Source: Clostridia bacterium
Lineage (GTDB): Bacteria > Bacillota > Clostridia > TANB77 > CAG-508
Direction: 5' to 3'
DNA: 15,105 nucleotides
NCBI GenBank assembly: GCA_022791735.1
Contig: JAAVZQ010000011.1
Coordinates: forward strand, 1-15,105
The notes under the pieces were generated by a model. It did not search any database. It was not told the origin of the DNA and saw nothing but the letters and a program-made list of their open reading frames with translations. Made by a program: the position numbers and the translations under genes. This document shows, piece by piece, positions 7,730 through 14,234 of this stretch; the first letter of the stretch is position 1, and the number at the start of each line of letters is the position of its first letter.

Positions 7730-8807
7730 CTAATTGTTTTTTATACTTACTTTTCCGATTCTCTACATAAAATATTTTCTTTTTTTCATTTTTTAATTCC
7801 AACTTATCTGTACAAGTAATAATTACTTGATTATCTTGTATATCTTCTAGAAATTTTTCACGTCTTTCCTTATCTAATTCTGACATAAAATCATCTAAAA
7901 GAAGTATTGGATTTTCTTCAATCTCTTCTTTTATTATTTCAAGTTCACTAAGTTTTATTGACAAAATTGCGCTTCTATGTTGTCCTTGAGATCCATATAT
8001 TCCAAGTTCATCTCCATTTATATAGAGTTTTATATCATCTCTATGTATTCCATGTACAGTAAACCCCTTTATAATATCTAGTTCTCTACTTTCTGCTGTT
8101 TTCTTCAAAAATTTTTCCTTGCTTTCAAAATTTGAAATATATTTTATCTCAATGTGCTCTTTATTTTGCGTTACAGTATTATGTATAGGTGCTATCTTCT
8201 TCTCTATCTTTTTCATAAACTCTTGTCTATACAAATTTATAGCTTCTGCATATTCTGCAAGTTTCATGTCCCACACATCTAACATATCTTTTGGTTTATT
8301 CTCAAACTTTATTTGTTTTAAATAATTGTTCCTTTGTTTCAAAACTTCCATATAGTTATTTAGATTAAAAACATAAGCTGGCCTTAGTTGACTTATTATA
8401 ATATCTAGCATTCTCCTTCTTTTATCTGGTCCCTCTTTAAAAATTGTTATTTCTTCTGGACTAAATAATACTATATTGATATTTCCTAATGCTTCACTCA
8501 TCCTTTTTAATTTAATATCATTTACAGAAATTATTTTTTTATCAGAAAGATTTACTGCTATCTTTCCTTCTCTATCTTTTTTAGCAAACTCTACTTCTAC
8601 CTTAGAAAACTCCTTATCTTTATTTATAAGTTCTTTATCTTTTACTGTTCTGTATGATTTTCCTATTGCTGATAAATATATTGCTTCTAATATGTTTGTT
8701 TTTCCTTGTGCGTTGTTTCCATATAATATATTTATGTTACTTCCTAATTCAATTTCTTGTTTTACATAATTTCTAAAGTTGGTTAATTCCATTTTTTTTA
8801 TGTACAT
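7730..8807 (-). CDS. recF: DNA replication/repair protein RecF, with a CGGA +1 site near its end
   Basis: RecF loads RecA at gapped DNA with RecO and RecR and is an SMC-like ATPase. Visible motifs are the N-terminal MYIKKMELTNFRNY, Walker A GNNAQGKT at 30-37, the signature YGSQGQHRSAIL near 270-280 and Walker B ILLLDDFMSELD near 300. The start nine nt after the dnaN stop matches family starts. Read straight through, the protein has 376 aa with a basic, unfamiliar tail ending at 7677. Skipping the C of CGGA at 7757 gives VENGKVSIKNN and a TAG at 7730-7732, for 358 aa, which looks like a normal RecF C-terminus (an FYVxxGKV-type ending). The straight tail would overlap the gyrB promoter. The shifted end is preferred but less certain than the sites in other genes. 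Confidence 0.9.
7754..7757 (-). other. CGGA +1 recoding site 5 (recF C-terminus)
   Basis: The context is AAT CGG AAA. Skipping the C gives AAT GGA AAA GTA AGT ATA and then a TAG after eight sense codons counting from GGA. Without the shift 26 lysine/arginine-rich codons follow. Confidence 0.7.
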
Positions 8808-8816
8808 GCCTATCCC

Positions 8817-9935
8817 CTATTCTTGAATTCTTATAGGTAAAACCATATATACGTAATCTCCTGTATCTTCAACTGATTTTATTGTAGATGGAGAAAAACT
8901 TGAACCAAAATTCACAAAGATTTCTTCATCATCTATTGCTTTTAAAGCATCTAAAAAGTATTTTGGATTAAATCCTACTTCTAGATTTTTTCCTTCTGTT
9001 GATAAAAATATTTCCTCTTTTGCGTCTCCTGCTTGATTTTTACATGATATAACTATCTTCCCTATTTCTACTGAAACCTTTACAGGATATTTTCTTTCTT
9101 TTTCTATTGTAGACATCGAAATCAAACTTACTCTTTCAAAACATTCTTGTAGTTCTCTTTTATTCACTCTTACTCTTGTTTCCCAATTACTTGGTATAAC
9201 TTTTTCATATTCTAGAAAATCCCCTTCAAGTAATCTTGTAACTATTTTACAATTTTCCATTTCAAATAGTGCTTGATTTTTAGATGTACTTATTTTTACT
9301 TTATCAAAAGAATCCATTAATATTTTGTTTACTTCATTTAATGTTTTTCCTGGAATTACTACTTTAAAGTCATTTACTTTTTCCTCTAAAAATTTGCTTT
9401 TCCAAGCTAATCTATACCCATCAATTGAAACAACATTTAGTTTATTCTCTTTTATTTCGAATAAGCATCCTGTAAATATTGGTCTATGTATTTCTGTACT
9501 TACTGCAAATATGGTTTTTCTAATCATATCTTTTAATGTATTTTGTTCTATCTCAACCCAATTTTCTTCATCTATTGTAGGTAATTCTGGAAATTCTTCA
9601 GGATTCATTGTTGCAAGTTTATATAAAGAACCTTCACATTCTATTACAAGTAAACCTTTTTCATCTAAGTATATTGTTATATCTGCATCAGGTAATCTTC
9701 TTATTATTTCACTAAATACTGATGCTATTACTACTGTGTTTCCTTGTTCTTTTACTTCACAATCTATTAGGTATTCTATTCCTAGTTCTAAATCGTAGGT
9801 TGTTAATTTTACTTGGTTATCATTTGTTTGAATTAATATTCCTTCTAGTACAGGCATTGTAGTTTTAGAAGCTACTCCTTTTACTACGGAATTAGTAGCT
9901 TTGAGCAAATTTGTCTTTTCACATACAAATCTCAT
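8817..9935 (-). CDS. dnaN: DNA polymerase III beta subunit (sliding clamp)
   Basis: A complete 372-aa beta clamp, the ring-shaped processivity factor that tethers DNA polymerase III. The N-terminus MRFVCEKTNLLKATNSVVKGV, the TMPVLEGILIQT segment and the C-terminal DYVYMVLPIRIQE, which closes the peptide-binding pocket, are all typical. Three repeated clamp domains span roughly 1-120, 128-245 and 246-372. The SD AAGGAGG lies nine nt upstream of the ATG. dnaN is downstream of dnaA across the 318-bp origin region, and recF follows after nine nt without an intervening rlbA/yaaA. No in-frame CGG is present. Confidence 0.98.
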   Translation of the reverse strand: MRFVCEKTNLLKATNSVVKGVASKTTMPVLEGILIQTNDNQVKLTTYDLELGIEYLIDCEVKEQGNTVVIASVFSEIIRRLPDADITIYLDEKGLLVIECEGSLYKLATMNPEEFPELPTIDEENWVEIEQNTLKDMIRKTIFAVSTEIHRPIFTGCLFEIKENKLNVVSIDGYRLAWKSKFLEEKVNDFKVVIPGKTLNEVNKILMDSFDKVKISTSKNQALFEMENCKIVTRLLEGDFLEYEKVIPSNWETRVRVNKRELQECFERVSLISMSTIEKERKYPVKVSVEIGKIVISCKNQAGDAKEEIFLSTEGKNLEVGFNPKYFLDALKAIDDEEIFVNFGSSFSPSTIKSVEDTGDYVYMVLPIRIQE

Positions 9936-9970
9936 GGGGCTTTTCCTCCTTTATAATTATATAATAATTT

Positions 9971-9988
9971 TAGTAGTAGTAGTAGTAG
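9971..9988 (+). repeat. Six tandem TAG DnaA-trio repeats
   Basis: Six uninterrupted TAG triplets lie between an AT-rich segment and the DnaA box at 10001. In Bacillus the equivalent trios bind DnaA on single-stranded DNA to extend the open complex. Most described trios are imperfect, so a perfect run of six is notable. Confidence 0.75.
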
Positions 9989-10022
9989 GTTTGTTGAAAG
10001 TGTGGAAAACTGTTTTTTTATT

Positions 10023-10043
10023 AAAAATCCCTAAGGGATTTTT
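10023..10043. terminator. Palindromic hairpin downstream of dnaA inside oriC
   Basis: AAAAATCCC and GGGATTTTT flank a TAA loop, giving a nine-bp stem with A-run and T-run on the two sides, so it is a terminator-like hairpin in either direction. It lies about 210 nt beyond the dnaA stop and before dnaN, so it could reduce read-through across the origin. Confidence 0.5.
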
Positions 10044-10253
10044 ATGTGCATAAGTTGTTAATAATTTTAATTAATATCCACAAGAAAAATTTTTTAAGGT
10101 GGATATTTTAGTTTTCAACAATTTATCAACTAAATGTTCACATTATATTGTGAATAACCAACAGACTGCTTCCGTAAGAAGAAATTGATTTGTTTTTTAG
10201 TTCAAATGTTTTTACAAACAATATTTTTTGCAAATTTCTTCTAAATCTTTTCA

Positions 10254-11585
10254 TTAGAATTCTTTTGGTTTTAGAATAATGTTTTTCACACTATCCACAT
10301 GAGTTAATGTATCTTTATTCTTTTTTATCTCTTGTTCTATTTTGTTACAAGCATGCATAACTGTTGAATGATCTCTATTTCCAAATTCTATACCAATATT
10401 TTTATATTGCATTTTTGCAAGTTCACGACAAAGATACATTGCAATTTGCCTTGGAAATGCGATATCATTTGAACGTTTTGAACTATTCATATCTGCTACA
10501 TCTATATTAAAGTATTTAGAAACTGTTTCTTTTATATAATCTGCAGAAATAACTTTTTCTTTATGAGCTATTACATCAGATATAGCTTTTTCTGCTAATT
10601 CTTGGGTAATTGGACTATGTGTAAGTGACGCTTGAGCTACTATTTTTTTGAGTGTACCTTCTAATTCTCTAATATTTGTGTCAATTCTAGTTGCGATATT
10701 TACAAGAACATTATCATCTATAACAATGCTTTCGAGTTCAACTTTTTTTCTTAAGATTGCAAGTCTTGTTTCATAATTTGCACTAGAAATATCTACTAAA
10801 AGTCCATCTAAAAATCTTGATTTTAAACGTTCTGTAAGTGGATGGATATCCTTTGGTGGCTTATCTGATGTAAGTATTATTTGACTATTGTTTTCTCTAA
10901 GTGCATTAAATGTATGAAAAAACTCTTCTTGTATACCTTCTTTTCCTGCTAAAAATTGAATATCGTCAATTATTAAAATATCAATATTTCTGTATTTTTG
11001 CCTAAAGTTTTCATTTGAATTACTTTGAATGCCATTTATAAATTCATTTGTGAATTGCTCAGATGTCACATATAATACCTTTTTTGTAGGATTGCGTTCT
11101 AAAACTGCATTTCCAACTGCTTGTACTAAATGAGTTTTTCCAAGACCAACTCCTCCATAAATAAATAATGGATTATAGGCTGTTCCAGGTGCTTCTGATA
11201 CTGCAAGTGCTGCGGCTTGTGCAAATCTATTGTTTTCACCTATTACAAATGATTCAAAGGTGAATTTATAATTAAGATTTGATTTTACTGCTTGCGAATT
11301 AATAAGAGAGTTATTTGTAGATTGTCCTATTTTATCTTGTGAAATATATGTTATTTCAAAGTTTCTTTGAGTGACTTCTTTAAAACAATTTTTTAAATAG
11401 AATTCATAAGACTTTAATTGTTCAGCAAAAAAAGAAGATGGAGCAACTAAAGTGACAACATTTCCTTCGATTGATAAAAGTTCAAGTGGTGCCATCCAAG
11501 TATTATAAGCAACAGAAGGAATTCCCTCTTGTGCCTTAGCTTTGACGTCATCCATTAGTTTTTGATAATTGTAATTGTCCTTCAT
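10254..11585 (-). CDS. dnaA: Chromosomal replication initiator protein DnaA
   Basis: DnaA binds DnaA boxes and melts oriC. With the ATG at 11585 it has 443 aa. A GGAGG five nt ahead supports this start; an in-frame ATG four codons upstream overlaps that SD and is rejected. Domain I covers about 1-80, followed by a short linker. The AAA+ module carries Walker A GGVGLGKTHL at 144-153 and Walker B DILIIDDIQFL around 202-212. Domain IV has the signature CRELAKMQYKNIG followed by GNRDHSTVMHACNKI. Clusters of DnaA boxes flank the gene, and two of them lie just upstream of its promoter, consistent with autoregulation. No in-frame CGG is used. Confidence 0.98.
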   Translation of the reverse strand: MKDNYNYQKLMDDVKAKAQEGIPSVAYNTWMAPLELLSIEGNVVTLVAPSSFFAEQLKSYEFYLKNCFKEVTQRNFEITYISQDKIGQSTNNSLINSQAVKSNLNYKFTFESFVIGENNRFAQAAALAVSEAPGTAYNPLFIYGGVGLGKTHLVQAVGNAVLERNPTKKVLYVTSEQFTNEFINGIQSNSNENFRQKYRNIDILIIDDIQFLAGKEGIQEEFFHTFNALRENNSQIILTSDKPPKDIHPLTERLKSRFLDGLLVDISSANYETRLAILRKKVELESIVIDDNVLVNIATRIDTNIRELEGTLKKIVAQASLTHSPITQELAEKAISDVIAHKEKVISADYIKETVSKYFNIDVADMNSSKRSNDIAFPRQIAMYLCRELAKMQYKNIGIEFGNRDHSTVMHACNKIEQEIKKNKDTLTHVDSVKNIILKPKEF

Positions 11586-11620
11586 AAAAACCTCCATCTT
11601 TATTTTTTATTTCATGTAAT

Positions 11621-11650
11621 ATAATATCAAAAAATATCAAAAAATGTCAA
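11621..11650 (-). promoter_or_regulatory. Promoter of dnaA
   Basis: On the minus strand TTGACA (11645-11650) and TATTAT (11621-11626) are separated by 18 nt. Two DnaA boxes lie seven and 28 nt upstream of the -35, a good position for autoregulation by DnaA. Confidence 0.7.
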
Positions 11651-11656
11651 TGAAAA

Positions 11657-11686
11657 TGTGGAAAATTTATGAAAAAATGTGGAAAA
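11657..11686 (+). promoter_or_regulatory. Two DnaA boxes between dnaA and rpmH (second half of a bipartite oriC)
   Basis: TGTGGAAAA occurs at 11657-11665 and 11678-11686, in the same orientation and 21 bp apart, two helical turns. The same nonamer is the box next to the DnaA-trios at 10001, so it is probably the preferred box of this organism. Confidence 0.75.
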
Positions 11687-11728
11687 TTCAACAAAGTTAT
11701 TATTTCCGTAAGAAAAAATTAAAAAAAC

Positions 11729-11758
11729 TTGACAAGTATAGTTTATATAAGTTATAAT
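11729..11758 (+). promoter_or_regulatory. Promoter of rpmH operon
   Basis: Perfect TTGACA (11729-11734) and TATAAT (11753-11758) with an 18-nt spacer on the plus strand, about 25-30 nt before the SD of rpmH. It is divergent from the dnaA promoter. Confidence 0.8.
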
Positions 11759-11790
11759 TATAACGTTATATTAACTTATGGAGGTGCAAA

Positions 11791-11925
11791 ATGAAAAGAA
11801 CATATCAACCAAAAAAGATTCAAAGACAAAAAGAACATGGTTTCCTAAAAAGAATGAAAACAAGATCTGGTAGGAACATATTGAAAGCAAGAAGATTAAA
11901 AGGAAGAAAAAAACTAAGTGCATAA
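11791..11925 (+). CDS. rpmH: 50S ribosomal protein L34
   Basis: A 44-aa basic protein beginning MKRTYQPKKIQRQKEHGFL, with the L34 core KRMKTRSGRNILKARRLKGRK. L34 is a small component of the large ribosomal subunit bound to 23S rRNA. The SD GGAGG is six nt upstream of the ATG. The gene is followed by an intrinsic terminator that could limit expression of the downstream rnpA, as is usual at this conserved locus. Its place opposite dnaA is the classic bacterial arrangement. Confidence 0.98.
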   Translation: MKRTYQPKKIQRQKEHGFLKRMKTRSGRNILKARRLKGRKKLSA

Positions 11926-11934
11926 ATAATTTAT

Positions 11935-11968
11935 AGGACCTAATATTAGGTATATTTAGGTCCTTTTT
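11935..11968 (+). terminator. Intrinsic terminator/attenuator between rpmH and rnpA
   Basis: AGGACCTAA (11935-11943) pairs with TTAGGTCCT (11956-11964) around a 12-nt loop and is followed by four more T. It lies just before rnpA, so partial read-through would set the high L34 to low RnpA ratio. Confidence 0.8.
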
Positions 11969-11986
11969 GCATAAGGTTTGGAAAAA

Positions 11987-12325
11987 ATGAAAAAAACAGA
12001 GAGATTAAAGAAAAACTATGAATTTAGGTTCATTCTTAATAGGGGAAAGTATTATTCTGGAAGATATATAGAGGCTTTTGCTGTAAAAAACAACTTAAAG
12101 GTTAATAAAATAGGAATAGCAATAAAAACTAAATTTGGAAAAGCTGTAAAGAGAAATAGGATGAAAAGACTTATAAGAGAAAGTTATAGACTAAATAAAA
12201 AAGAACTAAAAGGGAATTATAATATAGTATTTTTAGTGAAAAAGAATTCTAATATATATAAAGTACAATTTGGAGAAATAGAAGCAGATATGAAAAAAAT
12301 CTTGAGTAAAATTGGACAAGAGTAG
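11987..12325 (+). CDS. rnpA: Ribonuclease P protein component
   Basis: The 112-aa protein subunit of RNase P, which assists the catalytic RNA in tRNA 5' maturation. It has the N-terminal KKTERLKKNYEFRFI region and the RNR motif in KRNRMKRLIRESYR, which binds RNase P RNA and pre-tRNA leader. The ATG at 11987 is preferred: AAGG lies ten nt upstream. A TTG at 11978 is in frame but only one nt from that SD. yidD follows after three nt, implying coupling. Confidence 0.95.
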   Translation: MKKTERLKKNYEFRFILNRGKYYSGRYIEAFAVKNNLKVNKIGIAIKTKFGKAVKRNRMKRLIRESYRLNKKELKGNYNIVFLVKKNSNIYKVQFGEIEADMKKILSKIGQE

Positions 12326-12328
12326 GGT

Positions 12329-12538
12329 ATGAGAAAATTTTGTATTTATATAATTGAAAAATATCAAAAACATATTTCACCTATTTTAGGGAAGAATTGC
12401 AAATATTATCCTACATGTTCAGAGTATGCAAAACAAGCAGTAATGAAGTACGGAGTAATAAAGGGATGTTTATATAGTATAAAAAGGATTATTAGATGTA
12501 ATCCTTTTTCAAAAGGTGGATATGATCCACTAAAATAG
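12329..12538 (+). CDS. yidD: Membrane protein insertion efficiency factor YidD
   Basis: A 69-aa protein with the family hallmarks: an amphipathic basic N-terminus (KFCIYIIEKYQKHISP), the CKYYPTCSEYAKQA motif with two cysteines, and the C-terminal NPFSKGGYDPLK. YidD associates with the inner face of the membrane and aids YidC-dependent insertion. It lies between rnpA and yidC as in most bacteria. Its only CGG (12451) is out of frame (TAC GGA) and is read normally. Confidence 0.95.
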   Translation: MRKFCIYIIEKYQKHISPILGKNCKYYPTCSEYAKQAVMKYGVIKGCLYSIKRIIRCNPFSKGGYDPLK

Positions 12539-12555
12539 AGTAGAGGAGTATATAT

Positions 12556-13401
12556 ATGTTTGCTTTTTTTGCCAATTTATTTGGTTATTTATTGAATTTT
12601 TTATATAATATAATTCAAAATTATGGATTTTCAATTATAATATTTTCAATAATTGTAAAGATTGCATTATTACCAATTTCAATAAATCAACAAAAAACTA
12701 TGAAAAAGACAGCAAAGGTTCAAGATGAATTAAAGAAATTACAAATAAAAAATAAAAATAATCCAGAGGCTTTGCAGAGAGAAACAATGGAGTTATATAA
12801 AAGAGAAAAAATGAATCCTTTTGGAGGATGTTTTACAGCAATTGTACAATTTATACTATTAATATCAGTATTTTATTTAATAAGATGCCCACTTACATAT
12901 ATGAAAAAAGTTGAACCTGAGCTAATGGAAAAGTATACACAAGAGTTAAGTGAAGGTGAAGATAGTAAAAAGGATTCTTATGTTGAAATATCAATAATTA
13001 GGGAAAAAGCAGCAGAAGATGATAATGTATTTATTAATATGGAATTTTTAGGATTAGACTTAAGTAGTATTCCATCAAGAGATTTATCTGATTGGAGAAC
13101 ATATGTAATACCTGTTTTATATGTAATTACTACATTTATATCTATAAGAATAACAACTTCTATGCAGAAAAAGCAAAAATCAGATAGTGGAAATGAAAGT
13201 GGAGAAGGCCAAGAAATAGATATTATGATGCAGACTAATAAAAACATGTCACTTATGATGCCTATTCTAGCAGTTTCAATATCACTTGTAGCACCACTTG
13301 GACTTGCTTTATATTGGCTTACAAATAATATAATTATGATAGCTGAAAGATTATTATTAAATGTATTGATAAAAGATGAGGAGGAAGAAGTAGATGCCTG
13401 A
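12556..13401 (+). CDS. yidC: Membrane protein insertase YidC/SpoIIIJ/Oxa1 family
   Basis: A 281-aa insertase. Hydrophobic segments lie at about 22-44, 92-110, 183-200 and 232-270, the last probably two spans. Lys35 sits in the first span where the groove arginine is usual in this family, so the positive charge may be kept by lysine. The hydrophilic section 44-90 is the helical C1 loop. I see no lipobox cysteine or cleaved signal peptide at the N-terminus, unlike Bacillus SpoIIIJ. An acidic linker lies at 130-160, and the C-terminus is acidic (DEEEEVDA). GAGGAG provides the SD. jag overlaps the last eight nt. Confidence 0.93.
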   Translation: MFAFFANLFGYLLNFLYNIIQNYGFSIIIFSIIVKIALLPISINQQKTMKKTAKVQDELKKLQIKNKNNPEALQRETMELYKREKMNPFGGCFTAIVQFILLISVFYLIRCPLTYMKKVEPELMEKYTQELSEGEDSKKDSYVEISIIREKAAEDDNVFINMEFLGLDLSSIPSRDLSDWRTYVIPVLYVITTFISIRITTSMQKKQKSDSGNESGEGQEIDIMMQTNKNMSLMMPILAVSISLVAPLGLALYWLTNNIIMIAERLLLNVLIKDEEEEVDA

Positions 13402-14098
13402 TTCGAGAATATTTGAAGGAAAGACTACTAATGAAGCAATAGAAAAAGGACTAAAAGAATTAAAAGTATCTAAAAACGATGTCGAGATAAAAGTAATTAA
13501 AGATGAAGATAAAAGAAGTTTCTTTGATATATTAGCACCAAGAGTTGTTAAGGTAGAGATAAAGCTTAAGGAAAAAAGAGAAGAAGTAAAACATGAAGTA
13601 GATAAAGAGAAGAAAAAAGAAATAATAGAAATAGATAAGCAAGTACTAGAAGGTTCAAAACAAAAAGTAATGGAATTTTTAGATAAATTTATGGAAACAT
13701 CAGTAGGAGAAAAAGTCGAGTATAAATGCAATACAAAGGAAAATGTAATTGAAATAATAATAGAAGATAAAAAAGCAGACTTTTTGATAGGGTATAGGGG
13801 AGAGACGCTTAATGCACTTCAAACTATACTTACTGCAGTTGCAGTAAAAGATAATAGTGAAAGAATTAGAGTAGAATTAGACGTTTTAGGATATAGAGAG
13901 AAAAGAAAAAAAGCATTAGAAAGTCTTGCAGAAAAAATTGCTAAAAGTGTTATAAGAACTAGAAAATCAATAACTTTAGAACCAATGACTCCTTATGAAA
14001 GAAAGATTATTCATTCAAAATTGCAAAATAGTAATAAAGTGAAAACAACAAGTATAGGAGAGGGTATGCATAGAAAAGTTGTTGTTTCTTTAAAATAA
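13394..14098 (+). CDS. jag: RNA-binding protein Jag/KhpB (Jag_N, KH and R3H domains)
   Basis: This 234-aa protein has three domains. A Jag_N domain occupies about 1-55 (RIFEGKTTNEAIEKGLKEL). A charged, lysine/glutamate-rich linker (55-85) follows. A KH domain has its loop in IGYRGETLNALQ near 130-141, and the R3H domain carries RKIIH, the RxxxH signature, near 203-207. Homologues pair with KhpA to bind RNA and influence cell elongation and division. The start overlaps yidC by eight nt with an SD inside the yidC end, so the two are translationally coupled. A strong terminator follows. Confidence 0.93.
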   Translation: MPDSRIFEGKTTNEAIEKGLKELKVSKNDVEIKVIKDEDKRSFFDILAPRVVKVEIKLKEKREEVKHEVDKEKKKEIIEIDKQVLEGSKQKVMEFLDKFMETSVGEKVEYKCNTKENVIEIIIEDKKADFLIGYRGETLNALQTILTAVAVKDNSERIRVELDVLGYREKRKKALESLAEKIAKSVIRTRKSITLEPMTPYERKIIHSKLQNSNKVKTTSIGEGMHRKVVVSLK

Positions 14099-14149
14099 TG
14101 GTTTTAGCTTACGGAAACAGTAAAGTCAAATAAGTTTTATATTAAATCT

Positions 14150-14216
14150 AAGGTCAAAGTGAGGATTTATATATTCAATTTTATTGAATATAATCTTACT
14201 TTGATCTTATTTTTTT
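14150..14216 (+). terminator. Terminator of the rpmH-jag operon
   Basis: A long near-complementary stem (AAGGTCAAAGTGAGGATT against AATCTTACTTTGATCTT, with an inner ATATTCAA/TTGAATAT pair and a four-to-five-nt loop) is followed by a run of seven T. It precedes mnmE, so mnmE needs read-through or its own promoter, which I could not identify. Confidence 0.85.
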
Positions 14217-14234
14217 GAAAGGAAAGAGAAAAAT

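Larger units (their letters stand above)
9936..10253. other. oriC: oriC, DUE side: DnaA boxes, DnaA-trios and AT-rich unwinding region
   Basis: Between dnaN and dnaA lie four near-consensus DnaA boxes, each one mismatch from TGTGGATAA/TTATCCACA: 10001-10009 (TGTGGAAAA), 10045-10053 (TGTGCATAA), 10074-10082 (ATATCCACA) and 10149-10157 (TGTGAATAA). Weaker matches lie at 10098-10106 and 10123-10131. Beside the first box are six tandem TAG triplets (9971-9988), as in the DnaA-trio element of Firmicutes, then an almost pure A/T segment (about 9950-9970) suited to initial unwinding. The order, box then trios then AT-rich DNA, matches the known basal unwinding system. Confidence 0.85.

Noticed and set aside
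11586..11597. Upstream ATG for dnaA
   Set aside because: It overlaps the GGAGG that serves the downstream ATG at 11585.
11978..11986. TTG start for rnpA
   Set aside because: It lies one nt from the only SD; the ATG nine nt later is properly spaced.
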